DNA of 64,000 nucleotides, from contig JBLDXI010000010.1 of assembly GCA_047495785.1 (NCBI GenBank), positions 1,798,001-1,862,000 on the forward strand, given 5' to 3'. Made by a program: the position numbers and the translations under genes. This DNA comes from Lepidodermella squamata. Its lineage: Eukaryota; Gastrotricha. This document shows positions 35,281 to 46,813 of this stretch, one piece after another (the first letter of the stretch is position 1; the number at the start of each line of letters is the position of its first letter). The notes beneath the pieces were generated by a model. The model saw only the letters and a list, made by a program, of their open reading frames with translations, made no database searches and was not told the origin of the DNA.

Positions 35281-36116
35281 TTAAAGCACAGCACAGTAGC
35301 CAAAACGACGAGACCAGCCGCTGGCGAGACAAGTGGCCGACTTCTCACCTATCCAAACGCCACGCGAGCAGCCAACGACAAACAGCGTCTCGCCGATGCG
35401 AGCTCCCATGGTCATGTCGGAAATCTTGCGGCCGCCAACTGTGGTCACCGTGCCGTAGCCAGAGCCAGTAAATGTCAGCGTGCAGTCTGATCCGCCAGCT
35501 GGGCAACCGGCCTCGTCCGAACCATCAAAGCAATCTTCCTCGCCGTCGCATTGAAATGTACCTGTTCCATAATAAATATCGATACAATGCTGGGTGGTGA
35601 AAAGAAATTCGATGATACCTGGGAGGCACGTTCCAGTGGTACGACATCTAAAAGCAGTGGCAGCGCAGGTGGGGCAAGAAAGTTCGTCAGCGCGGTCTCC
35701 GCAGTCGTTGTAACCATTGCAACGGAAGCTGAAAAATCACCACCTACAGTTATAGCATTCAGTCTTTCAATATTATATTACGTGTATGGGATACATCTGC
35801 CGTTGCCACAACTGTAGGAATTCCCTTTACAGTACTGTTAAGAAACGATTGTAGAGAGAAGCTTCTTTTATGATGAATCCTACCGAGCAGCCGCGTTCGT
35901 CTGAATAGTCGCCACAATCGTTATCGCCATCGCAGACGTACCTTGATAGCAAATAATCATGATCTAATCTAAAAACTTAGTTGTTGAGACTTACGAGGAG
36001 TTTATGCAAGCTGAATTTGTGCATTTTGACTGGCCTCGTAAGCATTCGAGTGCCGTGGCTTGGTAGATTGAAACCGTAGCCAAAAGGGTACAGCCGAGAA
36101 TCAAACCGTTGAACAT
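35281..36116 (-). CDS. secreted LDLa-repeat and sushi protein, copy 1
   Basis: Five exons, 35995-36116, 35884-35941, 35782-35834, 35619-35728 and 35281-35561, encode about 207 residues. Signal peptide MFNGLILGCTLLATVSIYQ. LDL-receptor class A repeats follow, each with the calcium-cage pattern: VCDGDNDCGDYSDERGC, RCNGYNDCGDRADELSC and QCDGEEDCFDGSDEAGC. A C-terminal sushi-like module runs from CTLTFTGSGYGTV to RRFGYC. There is no membrane helix. Introns are 43-57 bp and fall within LDLa repeats. It is probably an extracellular binding protein; partner unknown. Exon sizes are identical to copy 2. Each repeat keeps its acidic residues, so calcium binding should be intact. Confidence 0.85.
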
Positions 36117-36749
36117 TTTTGGAAAGTTGAAGCTAAACTTGAGTTTTTAGATAAAGCTTGCCGATGGAATGGAGAAAATGTAGCTTTTCAGGTTGCTTTT
36201 ATAGCCAACTGATTTGGTGCTCGACATGCTTGTCGACATTTGGCACGATGTTTCCTATACATTACATGTCATAATGACTCTAAATATCGACATCGAAAAT
36301 GAATCATCTGAAATTAGCTTCCGTTTCTTTTGTTTCCTTGCTTGATGATAGGGATTGCCAGCAAAAGTCATTAAACTGCACTCACGACAATAGACTACCC
36401 CTTGTTGACATCAGAATTACCTTTTATGAAAAGACTACGGGAAAGCTCGTTATGAAGCTTGGTTAGGATTAATTGTCGTCAAATGAATTACTATTCGCTA
36501 GGCATGATTCACGACTTTCTTTTTAACATTACATGCCATTGTGACTTTATATATCAACATCGACAAAGAAACAACTCAAATTAGCTTCCAGTTTTTTTTA
36601 AGATTGAAGAAAGTCATTAAACCTCGCTCACAACCACTCTGATAAGACTACGCCATTATGACTTCAAAATGACTTCGAAATGACTACCCGAAAGCGTCAA
36701 AATTGAATCACGGCGATGATTAATTGTCGTCAAACATCGTATGCAGATT

Positions 36750-37440
36750 TAGGTAACCTTACCCTATGGAAACTTGGAAGCCGTTTTCAAAGATGGTTCA
36801 AAAGACCTTATCGGGAACTATCGTCCTTCTTCGTTCTATTATGTTCGTACTCCATCGAACGCTGCGTTTCTCTTCAAATAGAGAATTATCTCAAAATATT
36901 GATTTTTATTTTGCCATTAAATTTTATAATCAGTAAGCAGAGAGCAAAGTGATCTAAAATTGGATTATTTTGAATTCAAATCACCACTCTACCAAAACTT
37001 GTCTAGCTAAAATGACACACGACTGGCGTTGCTCTCTTGACAAAGGTTCAGCAATGGCGATTTTAGGATTGATATGATTAAGTCATTGTCACCTTAACCC
37101 CGCCTGGTATTGCGTCCTCTTCATGTAGCGTACGACCAGGCGGCTATCGAATTTTTACCCAGCTGTCTTTTCTACCGTCAACAGTTGACAAAAGTAAACC
37201 AGCAAATGTCGAATACAGCTGATCTGAAGTATGAAGTGCCACATGGCTCTGTATTAGGACCTTTACTGTTCACAATTTATGTAAACGAATTGCTATTTTC
37301 ATCACGAATCACGTTATTGCACTTATGCCGAAGAATTCAGAATTCCAAGCTGTATCGAATATCGAAGGATGTGTTGTGTTTGACTCATGGCTTCCTTTGC
37401 AACATTACACGCTGCGCGTGAATATCGGCATCGACAATGA
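36750..37440 (+). mobile_element. non-LTR retrotransposon reverse-transcriptase relic
   Basis: Pieces of a LINE-type reverse transcriptase appear in shifting frames. Near 36800: DLIGNYRP followed by SIERCVSLQIENYL. Near 37030: SLDKGSAMAILGL. At 37200-37290: EVPHGSVLGPLLFTIYVNEL, the classic fourth RT block (GVPQGSxLGPLLF-IYINDL). Stops and frameshifts separate them, and the FADD catalytic block is not preserved. It is a fragment, not a functional element; clade (jockey/CR1-like) is a guess. Confidence 0.75.
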
Positions 37441-39175
37441 AGCAACTGCAATCAGCTTCAATTATTTTCGCTGGGTGCGAAGTACAGGGATGTTCGTCGG
37501 CTGGGTGCTAGAATACAAGTATGTAGAAATCACCTCAGCTCCCGGATCCTACTGCGCACACTTTTCCCCGCCGAGCTTGATGATATGGATATCCAGCAAG
37601 CCATTAAGCAGCACTCACAACTTTTAACGCTTTTTTTACGTTGAAGCGACTATGCGAAATGACTACACGTAAAGCTCGTAGCATGGCGATGAAAATTTCC
37701 TTTTTCGTCACATGTCGCACTTATGAATAACTCAAAGTTCCATCTTCAGGCTAAGCGACAGGGTTAAAATTTTGGCTACTGGAGATGATCGTTGTTGAAG
37801 CAGCCCAGATGACGATAAGACCTTGCTACTATACGATGAACAACATTTTTCGCGGCCTTTTTCGAGCTTAACATCACAATTCTGGATTCTACCAATCGAG
37901 AATACCGATGAGCAAAAATAATGAGCGAAAAGCTATGCATCTTGAGCTATGCAGTACAAAAATGCAGTTATTTATCTACTGAAAGCATGAATTCAGATAC
38001 CGAAACTAAATTCATGCTTTCGGTAGATGAATAAGGGTGATATTTTTTCTGGTGCAGGCTTATTTACCGGATTCGTGGTCATTTGCTGAGAAAATCGTAA
38101 TTTTCGTTTTTCGTATCATACGGCGAATTTAAAATCAAACGATTCGCCATCATCATTCAATTATCAATTTTACATGCACTTTGGCGGATGCTGGCATTTT
38201 GAAATCACCCATGGCAAAAAAAACTCAAGATGATGTAGGGGTGATTGATCGGAAGCCCATGAAAATTATTCCGCTTTTCGATTACGACTCAACTAATGAC
38301 TCTAATTGGTCACAGTAACAGCTTAGCTGTTGGGGGAACCATGAGAATTATCAAAAGTTGCCAGGCTAATTCTATCCAAAGATACCTAAGAGTATCCGTG
38401 AAAACGACTCGTTTATTCTGTGTTCAAATATGACCAATAGTCTTCGGAGAAATGCGAATTACAGAAAAACATGGTGTCGGATGTCAACAAGCTTAAATCC
38501 AAGTTATTCAACGACGCTAACGATTTGTCGTGAAGACATGATGACATGTTTCCAGGATTCATGCGTGAGCAGCATATTGCGACGCTCCTATACTTCACCC
38601 CTATGTATTTTGTCACCATCAGTTATTTGAAAGGCTCATCCTATCAGGTTTTTTGAAGGTCCTGCTTGTGAGCTCTATATTATGATCAAAATACATGCAT
38701 GTATAACAATGGAATCCACTGATTGCATCTTCACGCTAGGAGATGATCAGAACTCCCCAGCTCCACCACATAGCGATTGATCTGTAGATACCTCAGAGCC
38801 GTAGTACCGCAACATTACACCGCATTAGCAGCCGACCCAAGCCTGGCATACAGCGTCGTTGTCGGTCAATTCAGTATCGCAGACGCAATCAACTCGCCCG
38901 GCATCGGCATCGATAATATTTAATTCTACATCGAGAAGCTTAAGTTTAAGAAGCGCGTGGAAGATTTGAATGCTAACTTCTCGTCATTTGCTGTCAAAAA
39001 CCATGTGAAATTTGAGTTGTAACGTGAGCTAATTTTGACGTGTAAGCTGCTAAAACCGGATTTTATTCTACAATCTACAATTATTCGAGTATAACAGTGA
39101 TTCTACTTATCAGCCTGGAATAATTATGGATGAACAGGGGCAATATTGGTCAATAAGTTTTGAAATCCAATGCTT

Positions 39176-40024
39176 TTAAAGCGTAAGACAGTAGCCAAAA
39201 CTACGAGACCAGCCGCTGGCGAGACAAGTGGCCGACTTCTCACCGATCCAAACGCCACGCGAGCAGCCAACGACAAACAGCGTCTCGCCGATGCGAGCTC
39301 CCATGGTCATGTCGGAAACCTTGCGGCCACCAACTGTGGTCACAGTGCCGTAGCCAGAGCCAGTAAATGTCAGCGTGCAGTCTGATCCGCCAGCTGGGCA
39401 ACTGGCCTCGTCCGAACCATCAAAGCAATCTTCCTCGCCGTCGCATTGAAATGTACCTGTTCCATAATAAATATCGATACAATGCTGGGTGGTGAAAAGA
39501 AATTCGATGATACCTGGGAGGCACGTTCCAGTGGTACGACATCTAAAAGCAGTGGCAGCGCAGGTGGGGCAAGAAAGTTCGTCAGCGCGGTCTCCGCAGT
39601 CGTTGTAGCCATTGCAACGAAAACTGAAAAATCACATCCTTCAGTTATGGCATTGAGTCTTTAAAATATCATTAAAATATTACGAGTATGGGATGCATTT
39701 GCCATTTCCGCAATTGTAGGAATTCCCTTTGCAGTACTGTAAAGAAAAGTCAAGCTCTGGTGAGAAGTTTGCTTTTCAAAAGAAATTCTACCGAGCAGCC
39801 GATTTCGTCAGAATAATCGCCACAGTCGTTATCGCCATCGCAGACGTACCTTTTCGATAGAAAATGTAGCTGAGCATGACGAAGCTTTGTTGATATTCTT
39901 ACGAGGAGTTGATGCAAACCGAATTCGTGCATTTCGATTGGCCTCGCATGCAGTCGAGTGCCGTGGCTTGGTAGATTGAAACCGTAGCCAAAAGGGCACA
40001 GCCGAGAATCAAACCGTTGAACAT
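39176..40024 (-). CDS. secreted LDLa-repeat and sushi protein, copy 2
   Basis: Exons 39903-40024, 39792-39849, 39684-39736, 39514-39623 and 39176-39456 match copy 1 in every exon length (122, 58, 53, 110, 281) and give about 207 residues. Substitutions are few and many change residues: LDCMRGQ for LECLRGQ, DEIGC for DERGC, YNCGNGK for YSCGNGR, and CLTL for CAVL at the end. The intron sequences have diverged more than the exons. All LDLa calcium ligands and sushi cysteines are intact, so both copies look functional. The last exon is almost base-for-base identical to copy 1, which would fit recent duplication or gene conversion. Confidence 0.85.
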
Positions 40025-41079
40025 TTTTGGAAAGTTGAAGGAAAGTTGAAGTGCGATTTTAACTTGAGTCTTTTAGATAGCTTGCCGATGAAATTATGAA
40101 AATGTGGCGTTTCTGGCTGCTTTTATAGCCAACTGATTGGGTACTAGGCAAGCTTGTCGACATTTGGCAGGGTGTATCTAGTGTTGTTTTATGTTTAACT
40201 CATGACTTCCTCTTCCAAATTCCGAATTACATTTTTTTGTTACTACTTTAAATATCGACATCGAATATGAATCAGCTGCAATTGGTTCTTTTGTTTCCGA
40301 GCTTGATGATATGGATATCCAGCATGCCATTAAACTTAACTCACGGCATGAGACTACGCATTTCTGACATCATAAAAGCTCGAAGTGAAGTATGGTGATG
40401 ATTAATTGTCGTCGACTTCCTTTTCCAAATTCAAAATGACATATTATTGTTACTTGAAATATCGACATCGAAAATGAATCAGCTGCAATTAGCTTCCAGA
40501 GTTTTTTTGTGCTGACGTTGATTATAGGAAGGATTTCCAGCTAGTCATTAAAACGCCATCACAACCATTCTTGTAAGACTACGCCTTTATGACTTCAAAA
40601 TGACTGCCCGACAACAGCATAGTGAAGCATGACGATGATTAATTGTCGTCAAACATCGACATGCCGCGATATTTTTTTTTCGGGTTGTTTAGGTTTGATG
40701 ACTTTAAAATGACTACGCGGAAAGCTCATAATTCATAATGACTATTTGTCTATAAATGACTATTTGTCGTCTAACATTGACAGGTCGCACAACCTTGGCA
40801 ATTGAAATCGATTAACAGCCTAGATGACGTCAAGAATATTAGTCGTATTTGTAGTGAATGAAGTCGGGTTACTTTCGGGTAGTTTTTAGGTTTTAGGTTA
40901 GTTTTGTTGTAACGTTAGATTCTAGCAACTTGGTACGATACCACCCATTCCCCTCCGTATTTCGCGCCGTGTTTCCGATTTACGGAACACCATTCTACCG
41001 AACTGTAATGACAAAAGACATGCTCAAAACATTTTAGCAATCGAGATTGTTAGCATTAATATGTACGAGTAAAGCCGTT

Positions 41080-41345
41080 GGCACCCTAACCACGCCTGAT
41101 ATCTGGTATTTTGTCTTCTTTACGTAGTGCAGGTTTCGACGAGCCGGCTATCGAATTAACCAGCTGTTTTCAAACTGCCAGCAATTGACCACAGTAAATG
41201 GAAACATTAGTAACACCGCCGATTTGAAGAATGGATTGCCACAGGGCTCTGTATTCACCTTGACTACCTTTACTATTCACAATTTATGCAAAGAAGTTTA
41301 CGATTTACATCACGATATGGTGCCGAAGAAAGCATTTATTTATTT
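41080..41345 (+). mobile_element. second reverse-transcriptase relic
   Basis: Duplicate of the relic at 36750-37440 within repeat unit 2. Remaining coding signal: TADLKNGLPQGSV, then frameshifted remains of the PLLFTIY block. More decayed than the first copy; the N-terminal RT blocks are not visible. Confidence 0.65.
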
Positions 41346-42070
41346 ATTCGTTTTCGCAATTGCACTTTAAAAACCTTTTGAAATATTAAAAAAAATCTGA
41401 CGAATTCCAAGCTGTATCGAAGGATTCCTTACGTTTGACTCATGCCTGACTTTTCAACATTTCACGCTGCGCGTTAAAATCGACAATGAAGCAACTGCAA
41501 CCAGCTTCCGTTTCTTTTGTTTCCGAGCTTGATGATATGATATGGATATACTGCAAGCCATTAAGCTGCACCCACAACTATTCATATAAGATATAAGGCT
41601 ACGTTTTTTTACATTTAAACGACTATGCGAAATGACTACACGTAAAGCTCGTAGCGTGGTGATTATAATTATCTTTTATCGACACTCACTTATCCACGTC
41701 GCACTTATGAAAAACTCCATCATCAGGCTTAGAGTCACAGGGTTAGAATTGTTGGCTACTGAAATCAATCGTTGTTATAACAGCCCAGATGGCACTAAGA
41801 ATATTCACCTTGGTACTATGGTAATATACCTTGGTATGGAAATGGTACTATGCAGATTGTAACTACTATACAATGGTCAACAATTTTGCACATGATTTTT
41901 CTTCATGAAATTCAAGCCTGAAAATACCGCCTTGTTCGAAGATCCTACTTCCCGCACTTTTACGAATATTACAATTAACAACGTTATTGCACATGATTTT
42001 CGAGGCTTTTTTCGAGCTCCGACCGAATTTGGATGAGCAAAATTTAGAGAAAATATGTGCATACTGAGCT

Positions 42071-42810
42071 AGTCACCCTCGCAGCCGATTTAGTGACTTG
42101 CTGCAATCCTTTAGCTAACAATTTGAATACAGTGCGCTGGTAGTATGGTAGGGATGCGAAGTACAGAGGTCTCGACGCCTCAGCTTCGAGTTGCCAACCA
42201 CAAGAATAAAGCTACAGGCGGATGACCCTTTGTTTTCTTCAGCTGGGTGCCGGATAACGCCTCGACCTTTTGATAGTAATACAGTGAATTATAGCGAAGG
42301 TGGGATATGCGTCACGCAAAACGCAAAACGATTCGATTCTTCGGGCAGAATGACAGTCGCATTGATAGCCATCCGAAACCGACCGAGCAGAGCCATCTTG
42401 AGTCCGATAGCCACATATTTTCAGATTCAGCAGCAGCAATTTGTCGAACATGCGAGAAAATTCGAAATACGAATAAAAACTCGCAAAATGAAGAAAGTGA
42501 GAATAAATCAAGCAAGAAACAAATTTGACGATTCGTCAAATTGAATTTTTTATTTTAATTAAAAAGCAATTGAAATTTAGCGAGAGTGTACAACACAATG
42601 CTAGAAACCCTTAAAATTTTACGATAAGACCGGGATAATACACATATACTATTATGTTAGATTTTCCCCAAATTATTGTTCATTCGGGGTATGGGTATGG
42701 CATGAAAAAGATTTTATTATGCAACCTTTGCCTCTCGGCACTCGCGGGAATATGGGTATTATTCCCAAAAGAATACGAAAGAATTGGGGAAGAGTTTATG
42801 AGAACACTAC
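42071..42810. other. intergenic gap after the tandem array
   Basis: Overlapping short frames exist at 42191-42544 on both strands, but none shows a domain or a splice-supported model. No other feature seen. Confidence 0.45.
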
Positions 42811-43905
42811 TTAAGACACAATAATTGAGAAGTAAACAACATTGACCCCCGCGATGAACAAGAAGACAAGCACAAATACCGCAAAATCAACAATATTGAT
42901 AACTTTGACAGAAGACATTTTGCATAGTTTGACTTTCCTAGCAAAGTAATCGGTCTCAGTTGCTAAACGGCAAGAGATTAGGCACCAGAGCGCTATGAAA
43001 ACTGACGCTCCATAGTAGCACCCTAGATAGACCTCCATGTAAAGTCTCGTCGAAGTTTTCGGGATGGATGAATAGAAAACTCCCTGGAAAAATACGAAAG
43101 CCAGAAAGACAGTGACGGAAAATGACGAGCGGTCCGGCATTTCAGCTGGTAAAGCTAATGTCCCCAACATCATGGTGGCCAGAAGGTAAGCTGGAACGAA
43201 AAACAAGCCGAAATAGTAGTCCGACTTGCGCTTGATCTTGAACGAGAAAACAGCGCTGTTCATTGCGTTATTGATGATAGTCTCAGAGCTTTTCAACTCC
43301 CAAATGTCTGCATCATTCGAAAATCCAAAAATGTATGGAATCGTGGTTCCATTAGTAAAAATGAAAGGTTTTTCTAAATTGAAGCCTTGATAGCCAGATA
43401 TCTGTATGTCGCACGATTGGGCGTCGAATGGAAATTTAGCGTGATCCAAGGTGCACGAAGTTAAAGTTATGCCTTTCGCTGACCAATGTGCTTGCCCATC
43501 ACTTGTAACCACGACTTCACTGCTTGAGTCGGAGAAAAACTGCGATGAACTGCCGATTTGATTCCAGATATTAATAGTTGGCTTCCATATCGAGTCTTTC
43601 GAGTACCAACATTCCGTGGGTATATTTTCACTTTTGTTCGCTTGCCATTTTGCGCAGTCTGGTAGCGGCCATTCGAATACCATCATTGCTTGGAGAGAGA
43701 ATGTCTGGGATATATCGTCGATGCCTAGAAAGGCGTAGGGCCAAAGTGTGAGCGTCAGGTTCACTGGCTCAGGGCTTGGTTTCGCAAATTTAGACGTCAA
43801 GTATTCGCAGTCCAACGTCAGGTTCTTGCAAAATGCATAGCTTGCCGAAACACTGGGTCCTGAACTAACTGCCAGCAAGATAGACATCATTTTCCATCCG
43901 AGCAT
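42811..43905 (-). CDS. intronless Cys-loop receptor subunit
   Basis: A frame of 364 residues, third member of the intronless group with 30735-31874 and 32089-33177. Signal peptide near MMSILLAVSSGPSVSASY. Conserved blocks: FCKNLTLDCEYLTSKFAKPS, VFEWPLPDCAKW, ECWYSKDSIWKPTINIWN, SDGQAHWSAKG, Cys-loop C-TLDHAKFPFDAQS-C (13 inner residues), pore PDRSSFSVTVFLAFVFFQ, and M2 exit SSIPKTSTRL. The LDLa tandem array lies between it and its two sisters, so that array was probably inserted or expanded inside an older receptor cluster. M3-M4 loop about 25 residues. Expected to be functional; ligand unknown. Confidence 0.9.
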   Translation of the reverse strand: MLGWKMMSILLAVSSGPSVSASYAFCKNLTLDCEYLTSKFAKPSPEPVNLTLTLWPYAFLGIDDISQTFSLQAMMVFEWPLPDCAKWQANKSENIPTECWYSKDSIWKPTINIWNQIGSSSQFFSDSSSEVVVTSDGQAHWSAKGITLTSCTLDHAKFPFDAQSCDIQISGYQGFNLEKPFIFTNGTTIPYIFGFSNDADIWELKSSETIINNAMNSAVFSFKIKRKSDYYFGLFFVPAYLLATMMLGTLALPAEMPDRSSFSVTVFLAFVFFQGVFYSSIPKTSTRLYMEVYLGCYYGASVFIALWCLISCRLATETDYFARKVKLCKMSSVKVINIVDFAVFVLVFLFIAGVNVVYFSIIVS

Positions 43906-45081
43906 TTTAAGCGTTGCTAATTGCGTATTTGAACAATGTGAGAATCAGAAGTTATATACAATTTGTGAATTATATTACCTATCACTGGGGCAATGCAAAA
44001 TCATGTCGATTGGCAAACAATATCGATTACAAACATGTAATTTCACCCCGCATGCAATGCGTCCGTAAGCAATACTAGAAAGCGTCACTGCTGGGGATTG
44101 AGAGACCAGAGCGTAGAGGAACTGAAGTGGGAAAACGGTAAAAGTGAACTAATTCCATGACATGGTTGTCAAATACAGGAATTTGGAGGGGAGAGAGAGG
44201 GGGAGTTGAGGGATGTGGTATTGGACGGCTCTATGTAACAGTAAGACTGAAATCAGCAACCGTAAACATTTTTCTTCCAAGTTCAAATATTTCATAAAAA
44301 ATTCCCACTTGTCCATGAAGATGAATTAAACTGGAGTATATTCATTGGGTAAATGTGGTAAATTATGCAAAGTCAAGGGAGGGACGGCCAAACTTCGGAG
44401 TTTTCATGGTGTCTGCCGAGATTTCTCCGTTTTATTTGCAGGTGTTACTTTGGCAAATAAAAGAATAAAAGTATTCGCACAAAATCATTCAAAAGTTTGT
44501 CTTACTGATTACACATCATTCGCATCGCCACCATTACGGCATAATTATCTCAGCTGTTCAATTTTGATCGTCACTTCTCTTGATTCAGCATTAATTAAGC
44601 AAGTAAACATGTCATTTTTGAAGAAATGCATCATAAATGCAGATGTCGATGTGCCAAGTAAAAGGAACAGCGGTGAAGAGATAATAGTGGCATTTTTTAA
44701 TAACGTCAGCGGCGCCCCACTTTCAGTTATTTGGTTACCATCATATCGTCATAGCCGTTAGCCTCATTGAATAGCCTAAGGTTCACCATAAAAAATACGT
44801 TTTGGTTATTAGCCCATCTCAGTGATTGCGTCGAATCGATCTTTCGTCAAAATGCTTTGAATTTCTGATACCCATTGCGAATTTAAATTTCAACTTATTC
44901 AAGTTGAATCAGCCAGACTATGCACCGAAGCTGTCATCGTAAAAAATGGAATTTAAACAGCGCTCATACAAGCCACATCCGGCTAGTTTTTTTCACCGCT
45001 ACTAAATGACAATAGCAGTGGCCTACTATTATCAAATTGGTGCGAGCGTTTACAGCTTACAAAGTAGAATTTGCTGCTGAA
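43906..45081. other. intergenic gap
   Basis: It separates divergent genes and should hold both promoters. A purine-rich tract (GGGGAGAGAGAGGGGGAG) lies near 44190-44207. A 138-codon plus-strand frame at 44345-44761 has no recognisable domain or splice context, and I do not call it a gene. Confidence 0.45.
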
Positions 45082-45471
45082 ATGTTAACAACAGCCCAGC
45101 TAGCGACTGGTTTTTTCTTTGCTATCACACGACTTGCATTGGGTCAAGTTCATGGCAATGCGACATCCAATGTTACCGAACATGTAGATCACGTAAGCAT
45201 CTTCTTAAATCATACAAAAAATCAAAGAAATTGCACATTGCATTTTCAGGCGAATCACAATCATGAAGAACCGGAAGGCGAGCCGGAGCATCACGCTGGC
45301 GGCGAAGGCGGTCACGAAAGTGGTGAAATGATGACGAACGGAGGTCCGGCAATCGGAGTCTTCCTCGCCATAGTTTTTGGTTTCTGCGCTATGATCGCCC
45401 TAATCCGTTACATTATCAAGCGATGCCAAAGAAGCCGAAGTGCTGTTACCAATGTTCATTCCCACCATTGA
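45082..45471 (+). CDS. small His/Glu-rich single-pass membrane protein
   Basis: Start at 45082 (MLTTAQLATGFFFAITRLALG) gives a signal peptide. I predict a 57-bp intron at 45193-45249 (GTAAGCATCTT...TTGCATTTTCAG), leaving 110 residues; because 57 is divisible by three and contains no stop, an unspliced version would be 19 residues longer. The mature ectodomain is rich in His, Glu and Gly (HNHEEPEGEPEHHAGG) and could bind metal. One membrane helix (AIGVFLAIVFGFCAMIALI) and a basic tail (KRCQRSRS) ending in HSHH follow. An AATAAA signal at 45508-45513 lies 37 bp after the stop. Function unknown. Confidence 0.6.
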   Translation: MLTTAQLATGFFFAITRLALGQVHGNATSNVTEHVDHVSIFLNHTKNQRNCTLHFQANHNHEEPEGEPEHHAGGEGGHESGEMMTNGGPAIGVFLAIVFGFCAMIALIRYIIKRCQRSRSAVTNVHSHH

Positions 45472-45545
45472 AGCCAATTAATTAATATAGCCCATAGTAT
45501 CTCCCCTAATAAAAGACTACCTCAGTACCAAACAACCCAGTTTTA

Positions 45546-46813
45546 CTAGTATTCAGAGTAAATCATGCTAGGGATGAAAATGCAAGCAACAGTCAGAACA
45601 CCGATGAAGTTTGCGACGAATACAGCGAAATCGATGAGTCGGACTCGAGTTGGCTGTAAACCAACACAAATTCTGACTCGCTTAGCGCCCCAAGCCGAAC
45701 TAGCAATCGAGGAAGATATCAGGGCGTATACCACACCCAAAGCACATTGAGCAGTCTGGATTTCAAGCACTGTTATCAGATAAACCGGTTCGGCAGTTTT
45801 TGGTATTTGATCGAAAACAATTGTCAGAAGGACAGAAAAGGCTAGCACGATGGAAATGCCGTACATTATCCGGTTAGTATCATCAGGGGCGATGAATAGA
45901 CTGCAAAGCTGTAGAATTGTCATGGCAGCCATTGGGAGAAACAAGTTCCCAATGTAGTGCTGATACTGCCTCGCGAATGCCATTCGAATCACAACTTTGT
46001 GATAGCTCATGGTATGCTCCATCCAGGTGGTTTCAGAATCTCGGATGAACGTCCATATTCCAAAGACAGAACCATCGCCAAACAATATTGGAGTCCTAAC
46101 CTTCTGGATCATAGTATATCCAACCCAGTCACGTGACCGAATTTCGATAGAGCATTCTAGGTAGTCAAAAGGGAAGGCGATCAAATTCTTGTTCCTACAG
46201 CTAGTTTCCAGCATTCGAGTTTCAGAGATGTATCCTTGGACCGGGTATTTCGATGCTGAGAAGTAAATATCCCCAGTTGCTCGAGTGATGAGATTAATCT
46301 CCCGAATCGCATTGACATGATGAAACTTTGGGAACCATGACCGTAGAGCATCGCTTGGTATCATTAGTTCGTAATTATAGCGGTTGAAGGCTTGTCCGAG
46401 ATCGCCAACATCTATGGGAGTACAACCTACCGTTGGCAGTGCCCACGTTTCGTCGATTCGAGCGAAAAAAGTAATTCTAATGAAGAATTCCGAAAATGGT
46501 AAATTCCAGAGGAATATTCAAGGTCTTACGTTTGAGCCAGGTCATTTAACCCTACGACACGGTAGAAAATGATGGTTATATTCGCTTTGATAGGCAAATC
46601 TTGACTTCTTCGCCGTTGAACTAGCTCGAGATCAAGGTACCGCTCCGCAGCAAGTGGACAGGCTGTTTTGAAGAAAAAATCAGCGACTTCTCTAGAGTAG
46701 CTTTTGTTTTCGTAGATGATTTGTCCTTGTTGTGAATCAGATTCATTAACAGGTTGGTTGTTAGCAATTTCGGTAAAGCAAATCAGTAGGAGCAATCCTA
46801 ATCGCAGAACCAT
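45546..46813 (-). CDS. Cys-loop receptor subunit (two-exon subfamily)
   Basis: Exons 46530-46813 and 45546-46476 (53-bp intron, phase 2) encode about 404 residues. Signal peptide MVLRLGLLLLICFTEIANN. FFKTACPLAAERYLDLELVQ in exon 1 and LPTVGC in exon 2 place it near the 26267-29027 pair. The Cys-loop has 14 inner residues (C-RNKNLIAFPFDYLE-C). M2 starts TNRIMYGISIVLAF: Asn replaces the usual acidic residue at -1', so the charge ring at the inner pore mouth is weaker. M3-M4 loop short. It converges with the small membrane-protein gene, the stop codons being only 75 bp apart. Confidence 0.88.

Larger units (their letters stand above)
34221..38508. repeat. tandem segmental duplication, unit 1
   Basis: Matches unit 2 (38509-42070) along nearly its whole length: the GTCGTG-AGACATGATGACATG start, the LDLa-sushi gene, its promoter flank, a reverse-transcriptase relic, and the TTTTTCGAGCT/GATGAGCAAAA end near 37880-37925. 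Unit 1 has about 390 bp (about 34605-35000) that unit 2 lacks. The gene copies are nearly identical while flanks have drifted and gained small indels. Confidence 0.8.
38509..42070. repeat. tandem segmental duplication, unit 2
   Basis: Second copy of the unit described at 34221-38508, in the same orientation. Internal offsets vary between about 3.9 and 4.3 kb because of indels. It contains the second LDLa-sushi gene (39176-40024) and a shorter RT relic. Confidence 0.8.

Noticed and set aside
42191-42544. Overlapping frames of 70-117 codons on both strands
   Set aside because: Several frames open at once in low-information sequence; none resembles a protein family.
44345-44761. A 138-codon plus-strand reading frame
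   Set aside because: No domain, signal peptide or splice context, and ordinary intergenic composition.
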